From: Stomorhina lunata
Lineage: Eukaryota > Arthropoda > Insecta > Diptera > Rhiniidae
Reading direction: 5' to 3'
Assembly: GCA_933228675.1 (NCBI GenBank)
Contig: OW121741.1
Span: 114,822,694-114,886,693 of the forward strand
DNA length: 64,000 nt
Position numbers and translations under genes: made by a program. The first letter of the stretch is position 1. Each line of letters begins with the position of its first letter. The notes below the pieces were generated by a model. That model worked only from the letters and a program-made list of their open reading frames with translations, had not been told where the DNA came from and searched no databases. Of the stretch, positions 1 to 12,400 are shown one piece after another.

Positions 1-1429
1 TTTTCTATAAGAAAAATTTTCTATAAGAAAAATTTTCTATAAAAAAAATTTTCTATAAGAAAAATTTTCTGTAAGAAAAATTTTCTATAAGAAAAATTTT
101 CTACAAGAAAAATTTTCTATAAGAAAAATTTTCTACAAGAAAAATTTTCTATAAGAAAAATTTTCTATAAGAAAAATTTTCTATAAGAAAAATTTTCTAT
201 AAGAAAAATTTTCTATAAGAAAAATTTTCTATAAGAAATTTTTTCTTTAAGAAAAATTTTCTATAATAAATTTTTTCTTTAAGAAAAATTTTCTATAAGA
301 AATTTTTTCTTTAAAAAAAAATTCTATAAGAAATTTTTTCTTTAAAAAAAATTTTCTATAAAAAATTTTTTCTTCAAAAAAAATTTTCTATAATAAATTT
401 TTTCTTTAAAAAAAATTGTCTATAATAAATTTTTTTTTTAAGAAAAATGTTCGATAAGAAATTTTTTCTATAAGAAAAATTTTCTATAAAAAAAATTTTC
501 TATAAGAAAAATTTTCTGTAAGAAAAATTTTCTATAAGAAAAATTTTCTACAAGAAAAATTTTCTATAAGAAAAATTTTCTACAAGAAAAATTTTCTATA
601 AGAAAAATTTTCTATAAGAAAAATTTTCTATAAGAAAAATTTTCTATAAGAAAAATTTTCTATAAGAAAAATTTTCTATAAGAAATTTTTTCTTTAAGAA
701 AAATTTTCTATAATAAATTTTTTCTTTAAGAAAAATTTTCTATAAGAAATTTTTTCTTTAAAAAAAAATTCTATAAGAAATTTTTTCTTTAAAAAAAATT
801 TTCTATAAAAAATTTTTTCTTCAAAAAAAATTTTCTATAATAAATTTTTTCTTTAAAAAAAATTGTCTATAATAAATTTTTTTTTTAAGAAAAATGTTCG
901 ATAAGAAATTTTTTCTATAAGAAAAATTTTCTATAAGAAAAATTTTCAATAAGAAAAATTTTCTATAAGAAAAATTTTCTATAAGAAAAATTTTCTATAA
1001 GAAAAATTTTCTATAAGACAAATTTTCTACAAGAAAAATTTTCTATAAGAAAAATTTTCTATAAGAAAAATTTTCTATAAGAAAAATTTTCTATAAGAAA
1101 AATTTTCTATAAGAAAAATTTTCTATAAGAAATTTTTTCTTTAAGAAAAATTTTCTATAATAAATTTTTTCTTTAAGAAAAATTTTCTATAAGAAATTTT
1201 TTCTATAAAAAAAAATTCTATAAGAAATTTTTTCTTTAAAAAAAATTTTCTATAAAAAATTTTTTCTTCAAAAAAAATTTTCTATAATAAATTTTTTCTT
1301 TAAAAAAAAATTTTCTATATTAATTTTTTTTTAAGAAAAATGTTCGATAAGAAATTTTTTCTTTAAGAAAAATTTTCTATATGAAATTTTTTCTTTAAGA
1401 AAAATTTTCTATAACAAATTTTACAACTT
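1..1429. repeat. 16-bp AT satellite with 447-bp higher-order repeat
   Basis: The stretch is built from near-palindromic 16-bp units (TTTTCTATAAGAAAAA) and variants such as TTTTTTCTTTAAGAAA. The irregular variants recur in the same order. The run with CTATAAAAAAAA then CTGTAAG is at 37 and again at 484. The unique marker GTTCGATAAG is at 449, 896 and 1342. This gives a higher-order period of 446-447 bp present about three times. The left end is cut by the window edge, so the array continues outside. No coding content is seen. Confidence 0.93.
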
Positions 1430-2270
1430 TTTATGATAGACCCCACTGTGCATCATTGCCTGTATGCAATACAAAAAATTTACCGCTTTTTTAAAAAAGT
1501 TTTATTTTCATTTTCTTTTCTTTTTGTTTTCATTTTAAAGAGGAAAATTCCAGGAAAATCTTATTATTTGTAATCTACGACATTATCCTACATGTGCAGA
1601 ATTGAATTTTGTTCTTCATTTCTCTTTTTTTGTTCATCTAACATTTTGCTACTGGCTGACAGACAATCAACAATTGTTTTTTCATAAAAAAAGAATAAAA
1701 GCTCTTCAATGTAGGTGATAGAGAATCTTTCGGGAATTCGAAAAGGATTTGTAACATTAATAGATAAAGTGAATAATAACCACTGGTGGTTTGAAATTAT
1801 TTTTAAATTATTTCTTAAAAAATTTGCTGATCACAATGGGGTCAATAGTAAAATTGTTGACCACTCTGTTGAAAATCAAACCAAATTTTAGCTTTAGTTT
1901 ATTCTCAATTCCCACAAAGCTGCACTGAAGCTCTTTTGAAATTCGACTTAAGCCACTAAACCTTAAAAAAATTCCCTTAAGTTTTACAAATAGTCGCTAA
2001 CATACATTGGCTAATGATGCTTCAGTGTAATTTGAGCAGAGTATTTGGCGGTATGTATTTTCTTCCCTATATACTACATATTTTGGTTCACTTTGGTTTT
2101 GCCGTCGCTGCTGTTTAAGAGCGTAGCTCGAAAGTTTTTCACTTAAACAACTTTAAAAACTATAAAAAATGTTAAAACGTTTATATAAGTAGGGAAATTG
2201 TACATCCTTTTTTTATTTTTGAATCTTATTTGATATTGGCGCATAATTTAAGCTCTTTAAAGAAATCTAT
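1430..2270. other. AT-rich non-repetitive spacer
   Basis: This is a single-copy-looking AT-rich stretch between two satellite arrays. No open frame of note, RNA gene or mobile-element signature was recognised. Confidence 0.6.
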
Positions 2271-4619
2271 AGAAATTTTTATTAAAAAATTTTTCTATAA
2301 CAAATTTTTTTAATCCAAAATTTTTCTGTAGAAAATTTATCAAAAATTTTTGTATAGAAAATTTTTTTACCAAAAATTTGTTTTAGAAAATTCTTCTATA
2401 TAAAATTTTTTTATGAAAAACTTTTCTTAAGAAAAGTATTTTTATTAAAAATTTTTTTATAGAAAAATTTTATATAGAAAATTTTTTTATAAAAATTTTC
2501 AATAGAATTTTTTTTCAAAAATTTTTCTGCAGAAAATTTTTTTATCGAGAATTTTTCTATAAAAAAACTTTTTATCGAAAATTTTTGTATAAAAAAGTTT
2601 TACTGTTGTGTATTGCACTCAGATCCCAATTTATTACAATTTTTTATTATTGTAATAAACAGTCGAAAATTTTTCTACAAAAAAATATTTTTATCAAAGA
2701 TTTTTCTATAGAAAAATATTTTTATCGAAAAATTTTCTATTCAAAAAAATTCTTATAGAATATTTTCCTACTTTCTATTTTTTATCGAATATTTTTTCTT
2801 TTTTTTATCGAATATTTTTCCACAGAAAATATATTTATCGAATATTTTTCTACAGAAAAATATTTTTATCAAATAGTTTTTACAGAAAAATATTCTAATC
2901 GAATATTTTTCTACAGAAATATATTCTTATCGAAAATTTTTCTACAGAAAAATATTCTTATCGAATATTCTTTTACAGAAAAATATTCTTATCGAATATT
3001 TTTTCCACAGAAAAATATTCTTATCGAATATTTTTCTACAGAAAAATATTCCTATCAAATATTTTTCTACAGAAAAATATTCTTATCGAATATTTTTCTA
3101 CAGAAAAATATTCTTATCGAATATTTTTCTACAGAAAAATATTCTTATCGAATATTTTTCTACAGAAAAATATTCTTATCGAATATTTTTTCTACAGAAA
3201 AATATTCTTATCGAATATTTTTCTACAGAAAAATATTCTTATCGAATATTTTTTCTACAGAAAAATATTCTTATCGAATATTTTTCTACAGAAAAATATT
3301 CTAATTGCTAACTTTCTACAGAAAAATATTTGTCGAATCGAACATTTTTGTACAGAGAATATTCTTATAGAATATTTTTGTAAAGAACAATTTTTTTATC
3401 AAAAAATTTTCAACAGAAAATTTATCAAACATTTTTGCATAGATAATTTTTTTATCAAAAATTTTTTGTATAGAAAATTTTTCTATATAAAATTTATTAA
3501 TCGAAATGAAAATATTTTTATCGAAAACTTTTCTATAACAAGATATACTTTTCTTAAGAAAATAATTTTTATCGAAACTTTTTTAATCTAAAATTTTCTA
3601 TTAAAAATTTTTCTATAAATTTTTTTTTTTGAAAATTTTTCTACAGAAAAATATTTTGGTCGAAAATTTTTTTATAGAAAAATATTTTCGTCGAAAATTT
3701 CTTTATAGAAAATTATTTTTACAGAAGATTTTTCTTTAGAAAAATATTTTTATCGAAAATTTTCTATGGGAAAAATTTGCTGTCAATTATTTTCTACAGA
3801 AAAATATTATTATCGAATATTTTTCTAAAGAAAAATTTTTTTATCCAACATTTTTTTGTAGAAAATTTATAAAAAATTTTTGTATAGATAATTTTTTTAT
3901 CAAAAATTTTTTTATAGAAAATTTTCTTTAAAAAAATTTTTATTTAAAGTTTTTCTAAGAAAAATATTTTTATCGAAAAATTTTCTATAAAAATTGTTTT
4001 ATCACAGATTTTTCAATAAAAAATTTTTTATTGAAAATTTTTTTACAAAAAAAAATTTTATTGAAAATTTTTCTATAGAAAAATATTTTTTTTCCAAAGT
4101 TATTGTTAGCGAAGATTTTTCTTTAGAAAAATATTTTTATCAAAGATTTTTCTAAGAAAAATATTTTTATCGAAAACTTTTCTATAGAAAAAAAAAATTT
4201 ATATGGATAAATAAAAAAATTTTTTATAGAAATATATTTTTATCAAAAAGTTTTCTACAGAAAAATATTTCTAACGAAAATTTTTCTTTAAAAATTATTT
4301 TTATCAAAGATTTTTCTATTGAAAAATAATTTGATCGAAAATTGTTCAAAAGAAAAATATTTTTGTAGAACACTTTTCTACAGAAATATTGAATATTCAT
4401 TTTCTTATTGAAAACTTTTCTACAGAAAAATATTTTTATCGGCAATTTTTTTATAGAAAATTATTTTTATCGACAATATTTTATAGAAAAGTATTTTTAA
4501 CGATGATTTTTCTTTAGGAAAATTTTTTCTATCGAAAAATTTTCTATAGAAAAATATTTTTATCGAATATTTTTCTATAAAAAAAATATTTTATACGAAA
4601 GTTTTCCTTTTTATACAAA
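2271..4619. repeat. 31-bp AT satellite, divergent at edges
   Basis: The central part (about 2890-3300) is a regular array of a 31-bp unit containing TTATCGAATATTTTTCTACA; consecutive CTACAG landmarks are 31 bp apart. Both flanks hold progressively diverged copies with T/A-tract blocks of 28-33 bp. A short non-satellite insertion at about 2604-2662 interrupts the array and holds a small hairpin with 10-bp arms (TTATTACAAT and its complement). A 73-codon reverse-strand frame at 4224-4445 is satellite sequence and not a gene. Confidence 0.9.
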
Positions 4620-6039
4620 ATCTACGCCCATGTTTCTTTTGCAGTTGTTTTTTTTTCTTGTAACTTTTCTGTTCTTCTAAATACTTGAACTTATGTTTGA
4701 GGCAAAATAACGTTAGAGTAATTTGGTTTGTTAGCATATGAGGTTAAATCATGTCTTAGACAAAACATTTCCGCCAGATATACCAAAAGGGAAATACTAA
4801 AATCTAAAGAAATAAAGTATAAGATAAAAACTAAAGGGGGTAAATGGTAAGAACATGAAAACCGTTGTTGTGTATAATGAAGTTTTGTTTAAATCTTAAG
4901 ATTTGTTAGATTTGAGAATTCAATTTATTGAAAATCTTTAACTAATAATTAAAATTTTTAGAATGTGTTAAAATGTTAAATATATACAGTTGCAAAAGTT
5001 GTTTATTTTATATCAGCAAAGGTAAATGTTGATCATTTACATATATCAGGATTGAACATATGACTTAATAACAAATTCAAAGTTTTGATAGTATGTACTT
5101 TCATTTTTAAATTTTAAAAAAAAATTCGATTTAATTCACAAACGATTTGTAAAATTATTAAGGGCATATTGTAGGAATTTTGTATAGAAAATTTGATTAA
5201 AATGCTTGTTACAGCATTATTTTTCTTGTATGAGTTAGGGGATAAGAGATTAAAAATACCAAAAAAATTTGATTTGCCCACTACTACGTATGATTGTTTT
5301 AATTTTAGAGATTCAGTTGAAAATAACTTATACGCCCTGGATGTATGAACAATGTTTATATGATCTTCTATAATATTTTATTAAACATTTCATAGAAATT
5401 GTATTATACTTAAAAAAAACTAACCTCTTTCTAAATTATTTTCTCATTAAGACTTATTACCTGGTTTCTTCTGGTGCTCGCTTTAATATCATTTTCCCTT
5501 TCAAATTAAGCCACAATGTATCAAATTTGTTGTACCAAAAACCTAGAAAACTGTGATAATATTATTTATTTTCTTTTGTTGATAAAGTTAATGTTCATAA
5601 AGTCATAAATTTAAATTGTCGGAAAAAATATTTACTTAACAACCACAACTGAAACTGAAAGAGAGAACAGAAACGAATAGAATAGAAGAAAATATAGTTT
5701 TAAACAAAATGACTTTGCCCCAAAACAAACCATTTTTGAAATATCACAGATACTACAGAAGAAAATGCATTAAAGAAACACAATGAAAGCGAAAGTGTAG
5801 AAAAATATTAAAACTATTTTTGTATCTAGGAAAGATATTAAAAAAAAATATTACAGAAAAATGATGTTGCAAAAACTAGATAAATTTAGTACAAAACAAT
5901 ATAATGTTTTAAATAATTCATAACTATTTTAGGAAAATAATAGTTTACATTATTGTCAAAAAGGACAATTTTTGGCATATTAAAAATGCAAAACTTTGAA
6001 TTTATTTAACTTGCAATGAAATATTTTAAAAAATTTACT
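4620..6039. other. AT-rich spacer without recognisable gene
   Basis: The stretch is low-GC sequence with many stops in all frames. I see no tRNA, no conserved coding motif and no tandem repeat. Only its last 20 or so bases (TTTACTATTTT) resemble the satellite that resumes to the right of the retrotransposon. Confidence 0.55.
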
Positions 6040-6044
6040 ATTTT
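6040..6044. repeat. Target site duplication, left copy (ATTTT)
   Basis: The 5 bp directly before the TG of the left LTR read ATTTT and match the 5 bp directly after the CA of the right LTR (16542-16546). Five bases is within the usual range for BEL/Pao integrases. Both flanks are T-rich, so chance identity is more likely than in balanced DNA, but the position is exact. Confidence 0.85.
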
Positions 6045-6494
6045 TGTTAATGCCAAAAGTCACTTTTCCGACTCCTGCATTAAAATAGTAGTGGGCATGT
6101 TTGCAACTATTCTTGCAACGTTATCAACGCTGCAAGTTGTCAAAATCATGCCATCTCTTTCCTTTATAATGCCTAATTCTGGCTGTCAGTTTGGACCCAA
6201 TGTCCACCATACTGCTTCCTGTTCGACTTAACTTTCTACTGTCTCTTATTATTTTAGCAGCCACTCGAAGAGGTAATAATTCCTATCAATAAAACTCCTT
6301 GGATTCATAAAACTAATTCATTTGTTTTATTTCATTCTTTTTTCATATCAATTGTTCACTGGGATTGTTGAGCTTTTTATTCTGAGTTAACAAAATAAAG
6401 CAATTATTTTGTTGACTCACTTTTTCGGCTCAGAGGTTTGACGATTTATAATTCTCCACACAGACTCCTAATTCTCAATTCCTTCACTCCATCA
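6045..6494 (+). repeat. 5' LTR, 450 bp
   Basis: It begins TGTTAATGCC and ends CACTCCATCA (TG...CA). It matches 16092-16541 base for base in my reading, with a constant offset of 10047. It contains AATAAA hexamers at 6288-6293 and 6394-6399 as candidate poly(A) signals. No clear TATA box was found. Short reading frames through the LTR (for example 6016-6231) also occur in the other LTR and are not genes. Confidence 0.96.
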
Positions 6495-6496
6495 TT

Positions 6497-6513
6497 TGGC
6501 CCGATCGACCCGG
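6497..6513 (+). promoter_or_regulatory. Putative primer-binding site
   Basis: Two bases after the LTR, TGGCCCGATCGACCCGG starts with the TGG that pairs with a tRNA CCA end. This is the expected place for minus-strand priming. I could not match the rest confidently to a particular insect tRNA, so the primer is unassigned. Confidence 0.6.
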
Positions 6514-7292
6514 ATAAAACCGTTGGAAGAATACTTAAGCTCTCTGAGATTTCTTTGGATCGCTCATCCCCATTATCATCTATTACATATTTTATTAACA
6601 TTCCAAGGTACGTTTTGTTTTTGTTCTCTGGTCTTCGAAGTGCATTTAGGTAAAATTAGTCAAAAAGAACGGTCATTTTGTGAAACACGTTTTTATGTCA
6701 TACATACATATATTACTTAGCAAATAAAATTAGTTAAAAATTTCATACTTTAATAAATAAAACTTAATCGCTAAAATTTGCTAAAAATCTCCTACTTAAA
6801 TAAATAAAACTTAATTGCTAAAAATTCCCTACCTTAATATATAGTACTTAAATGCTAAAAATTTGTTCTAACTACATACTACAAGAATTGATTTAAAATT
6901 GTCTACATTTACATAATAAAATAATTTCGCTAAAACCCTAAAAATTACAAAAAAAAAATAAGTTAAAACAAAAGTGAGATAAAATTTACACGATAAAATT
7001 CTTTACTACACAATTTACATACATAAAATCATCAATAAAATCATCAAATTTACAAAATCATCAAAATTGGAAAATTTTAAGAAATTCTCTTTTAAATAAA
7101 AGCAAAATTACAAAGTGGAAGAAGTGAAACGAAAAGCTAAAAGAATCAGAAAAAGAAATACATACAAATAAACGAAATTTGGAAATTTGGAAATTCAGAA
7201 GCATTATTGGTGGATATATTTTACAAACGTTTGGATATATTTTCATAAAATTGGATATTTGGATAACTTAAAATCATCTTATCGATCACTAC

Positions 7293-7298
7293 GTAAGT
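7293..7298 (+). promoter_or_regulatory. Candidate 5' splice site in the leader
   Basis: GTAAGT is preceded by TAC, close to the metazoan donor consensus. It lies about 800 nt inside the element, upstream of all ORFs, and could be joined to the acceptor at 9437 (for gag-pol RNA) or at 14916 (for ORF2 RNA). This is inferred from sequence only. Confidence 0.45.
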
Positions 7299-7455
7299 CC
7301 TATTTTATTTGAATTCGTGTTGTTCCATCGCATTAGCTACATAAAAATTAAAACTGTGGTGTCAATTTCGTGTCACCATTTTGTTCACACTTTTTAACAT
7401 TTTGCAATTTACATATATTCTTGATTTCTTTTTCATTCTGGGTGTTAACAGAGAC

Positions 7456-7500
7456 AGTACTGTTAACCGCATTTGCTCTTGAGTGATAGTTAACAGTACT
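7456..7500 (+). other. Perfect 12-bp stem-loop in the leader
   Basis: AGTACTGTTAAC (7456-7467) is the exact reverse complement of GTTAACAGTACT (7489-7500), with a 21-nt loop. A retroelement leader is where packaging and dimerisation structures normally sit, so it is a candidate for such a signal. The role is inferred. Confidence 0.6.
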
Positions 7501-9493
7501 CATCAGTCAATCATCACACTCTTTATAAAATTTATAATCTCTTTTTACTGAGAAATTATAGATCTCTTACGTTTTGTTCACCAGTTCTTAATAGTGATAG
7601 TCTCTTTGTAATTACTCTTTGCATCATTACTGCTCGTCATCGATTCATTAGCTCTCTTGATTGTGAGCTTTTAATCTCTTGCAATTAGAGAATAATTATC
7701 TAGTTGCGAGCTCCGCTTATTTCATTTTTCTTCCAATTGTTTTCCAAAGTTACACATTTATATTTATATAAATACATAATTAAATTAGTATTGCCGATGG
7801 GATTTTTAATTTTACTTTCTTCTGAAATTGGTTACAATCAAATAAAATAAAAATAATAACATTAATAATTATAAAATAATTGCTAATGATTTTTAGTTTT
7901 TTCTTCTAAATATTTATTACCACATACCTTTTTAAAAAATTTTGAAAATACAAAAATAATATTTTGTGATTATCAATTTTTTATCATCTAAATAAAATTA
8001 AATTAAAATTCTACTATATCTACAAGAAAAATTTATAAATTTACATTAAATTAAAAAAAAAATTGTTCAAAAATTTATAAAAAACAGCTTCGTAAATATT
8101 TTTTTGATAATCTTCGCAATTTACTACTCAATTAATAGTTATTCAAAATTCATAATTATTCAAAATATAGTCAGAATAACAACAAAAATATAAATATACA
8201 ACAATTTGAAATAAATTTTCAACAAATTTTCATAAACAAGAAGTACTGATCCATTGTACCTCACGGCAACACTTTTTTTTTGAAAATACATTGAGTTACA
8301 AATAATAGCTTCGTTCACCAAAAATTTTGGAAACATTAAACAATTTTGCATGCAAAATTTTTATTTAACAATTGTTTTGGATTTTACTTTGTATTCCGTA
8401 TTTTTATTCTACATCTATAACCTAAAGCTAACTACAATTTAAAATTATTCAAGCAATCACCAAAAATTTTAAATTATCTAAAAAGTTTTTTTTAATTATT
8501 TTCTAAAGATTAATTCTACAGATAAAATTTAAACTACTCAAATTATAAACAAAAATTTAAATTATTTACAAAGTTTTAAATTATTTTCTAAATATCAATT
8601 CTACGGATAAATAAAACAATAAAAGTATACAAACTAATCCCAAAACTTGTTTTTACTTAACAAAAAGAATAGTTTCTTATTCTACGGAGATTTTTCATCA
8701 AAATAATTTTTTCATTTAGAAAACTAACTACTATTTTGAACTATTTTTCGTTTATTTTTCTTTAAATCGTTGAAGAATATATTTGCTATTTAAAATTCAA
8801 AGTATTGTGTTAAAATCGATTGATTTTTCACGCAATTTTATATTAATACATTTTATTAAATTTTCGACCGGACAATATCGACGAACAGACCTAATACTCA
8901 AATCACTTGCAAAATATACGATCACATTCCAGTGAAACAAAGTTCAATGAACTTTAAGTAAATAAAATTTTGCTAAGGTATATAAGGAACAGCTGTTTGA
9001 TTTCCCAGCACACATTTTTTTTTACATTTCATTTAAAATTTTGTTTAATAAAATTTTATTGCTATTTCATTATAATTCTGTTCGATTTTGTCCTGTTTTA
9101 AAGTTCTTTATCTCGATTAAGAGTTTAATTGGTGATTTAAGGTCAATAACAACTTTTAATTCACAATCTTACTATAGGAAATCGTTTTTTTGTTGTAATA
9201 CAAAAGCGATTTATTTCTGCATTTTCATCGAATTTCATAGGCATTAACACGTTAAGGTTCATTTCGACCGTTAGTGTCAATTGTGCACACATTTTAATCT
9301 AAATTAGAGTTTTTTAGTCCCATTTTGGACTAAACAATCAGTTCTTTCGTTCAATACAACACTTTAAGGTCCATTTTGATCTTTAGTGTTTAAAAATTAG
9401 ACTTTCAATTCACACTAAAATTTACATTTCTCATTAGTTTTTTTTCATTTTCTTACGGTTTCTATTCAAATTTGCTTGAGTCTATAAGCCAAA

Positions 9494-12400
9494 ATGTCTT
9501 TAGACCAATTTATTCGTTTGGCTGACAGTATCGTCGAATTCGAGGCTGACCTAAATAATGACCAGTTTCCAGTGGCTTCGCTTCATGCTTTGGATGTTCA
9601 CCGGTATGAACTTAAGTCTAACTGGTCTCTTTCAAAGGCAGCCTACGAACGATATTTAGCCGAAATAGAAAAGGAGATTGAAGATCCCGAGAAACTCACC
9701 GATATTGAGCCGATAAAGCTTAAGTATAAAAGCACATACACCACGTATTGCAATTGCCTGACAAAACTCTATGAATTGTCAGATAACATACGATCTCAGC
9801 CTACTCCTCATACAGAAACAGTCTCTCGTCCATCGGAAATTCAAGTACAACCGATTACTTCCAGGGATCTTGGAACTCAATCTACGGTTTCGAATATTTC
9901 TCCCCGTATTAACCTGCCTCCTATAGAAATTGAAATCTTCTCTGGTAACTATGCTTCTTGGCCCACATTTCGAGACCTTTTTACGGCAATTATTTCAAAT
10001 TCAAGGTCTAGTAACATAGAGAAGCTTTTCTTCCTTATTCAAAAAACTAGAGGTGAGGCTAAGGAAATAGTTCAAAAGGCTCCACTCACCAATGCTGGTT
10101 TTGAAGTTGCATGGAGGAATTTGTGTCTTCGGTTTGAGAATCGCCGGGTTTTGGTGAATGGTCAATTGAAAATTCTGTTCAATCTTCAGACCATTCACTC
10201 AGAATCTGGTAAGGCTCTCAAACAATTGCAACGAGACATAAATTCCTGCATTTCCACTTTGAACTTATACCATATAAGTGTTTCCAGCTGGGATCCTATC
10301 TTTGTCTTTATCTGCACTAGTAAACTTCCTGAAACTACTTTGACAGTGTGGGAACAGGAGCTGAAGGACAAAACCTCTATTCCGAGATGGTCTGAGTTAG
10401 ATGAGTTCCTGACTAACCGGTATCGGACCCTCGAATCAGTTTCTGAGATTCGTGGATCAAATAATTCCAAGATTCAAGAGTCCAAGCCGAAAGGTCATTC
10501 TAACTCAAACTCACATTCAAATAACAAGGTCCACAGCTTCCAAGTCAATGTTTCTAGTCCCCAATGTCAAATTTGTCCCAAAGAAAATCATATTATTCGC
10601 AAATGCCCAAAGTTTCTGAAGATGGGCTTCCAACAAAGACTTAATGAGATAAAAAAAGCTGCATTGTGTATAAATTGTCTTTCAAAAACTCACAGTGTCC
10701 GAAACTGTGCGAGCAAACATAGCTGCTTTAAGTGCCAGAAAAGACACAATACTTTGTTACACAAAGATGTAGATATTTCCAATACATCTTTCCAATCACC
10801 TAGCACTAGCGGTAACAATAGTTCAAATTCAAATCATAGTTCAACTCCATACACGCGACCTTCAAACAATATACAGTCCACAAATAGTTCAAGTTCGAAT
10901 CTAAATCCCAACTCATCGCCATATACACACCCGAATTCGAATAGCAATCAGGCCCCAAGTAGTTCTAATGCTGGCCGAGTGCAATCATGTTTTGCTACTC
11001 AATCCAAAGGGGTATTACTAGGTACAGCTTGGGTCAATATTTGTCATTCAGGGGTAGAATATCAAGCTCGTGCATTGGTAGATTCAGGATCGGAAGGAAG
11101 TTTTATTTCTGAACGATTGTCGAACCTGCTTCAACTGCCTTCTCAACGTACCAATGCACAAATTTCGGGATTAAATAATTCTGTTACTGCTAAGGTCCAG
11201 CGTCAGTGTTCGTTCATTCTAGGATCTCCATTAAATAGTGATTTTCAGATTCCAGTTGTAGCGCTTGTGGTTCCACAACTTTCCAACAATCTTCCATCGA
11301 AAGCCGTTCCAAATTCCTTATTTTCAAATCTTCCCAATATTCCATTGGCAGATCCCAAATTTCACTGTAGTGGGAAGATTGATATCCTGATTGGAGGTGA
11401 TCTTTTCCCCTCAATTATTCGTTCTGGGATAAAACATAACGTTTGTGACTCCCTTATAGCTCAGGAAACGGTCTTTGGATGGATACTTACTGGTCCAATA
11501 TCTCTTAGTTCTTGTTCAAGTCCAGTAATTTCATCGCATTTCTGTGAAATTTCTTTAGACAAAGAAATTTCTCGTTTTTGGGAGGTGGAGAATCTTCCAC
11601 GGAAGAACTATCTATCTCCCTCCGATCAAGCCTGTGAGGATCTCTTTATTCGAACTACCAAACGAAATCCTGATGGTAGATATGTAGTTTCTCTTCCGTT
11701 CAAACATAATTTTCCAGAATCTGTTAGTTTAGGTCATTCAAGATCGAGTGCAATGGCACAATTTTTCCGGAATGAAGCCAGATTAGTTCGAAATCCTAAT
11801 TCCAAACTTGATTATGATAAGGTTGTCCAAGAATATGAGGACTTGGGCCATATGGTCAAGGTTAATCCGCCAAATATTTCTGATAGTTCTAGAGTTTATT
11901 ACTTGCCACATCACGCGGTTATAAAGCCCGACAGCACAACTACGAAAGTTCGGGTAGTTTTTAATGCTTCGGCTCCATCGTCTAATGGGCAAAGTTTAAA
12001 CTCATTGCTCCATATTGGCCCAGTTCTTCAAAACGATCTTGTGTTACTAATTCTTAAATGGCGATTCTACAGATATGTTTTCAATGCGGACATTCAAAAA
12101 ATGTACAGACAGATCTTGGTGAATCCAGATCATACACCGTATCAGAGAATTCTATTTCGAAATAGTCCGTGCGATCCAATTTCTGATTATGAACTTCAAA
12201 CAGTTACTTTCGGCGTTAATTGTGCTCCGTATCTTGCCATCCGGACGCTTCTCCAGTTAGCAGAAGACGTCCAATCTACTCATCCAACAGCGAGCACAAT
12301 TATTCGCAATTCCATGTACGTCGACGATGTTCTGGCTGGATCGCATACCATAAATAGTTCGATAAAGGCAAAAAATGAGCTAATCCATGCTCTAGAGTCT

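Larger units (their letters stand above)
6514..9493 (+). other. 3-kb AT-rich leader of the retrotransposon
   Basis: This is the non-coding internal region between the primer-binding region and the gag-pol start, far longer than a typical retroelement leader. It holds about three diverged copies of a roughly 50-bp unit ending in AAAACTTAA-nCGCTAAAA (6720-6870), a perfect stem-loop (7456-7500), a CTCTT-rich block (about 7465-7690), and a pair of 33-bp direct repeats (9248-9280 and about 9358-9392, both with TTAAGGT and TTAGTGT). A good splice donor (TACGTAAGT, GT at 7293) and candidate acceptors (TTTCATAG ending 9240; TTTCTCATTAG ending 9437) suggest that part may be removed as an intron. No open frame resembles a known protein. 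Confidence 0.75.

Noticed and set aside
4224..4445. 73-codon reverse frame
   Set aside because: It lies wholly in the 31-bp satellite and consists of its translated units.
6016..6231. 71-codon frame, repeated at 16066-16278
   Set aside because: It is LTR sequence; the duplication of the frame follows from the identical LTRs.
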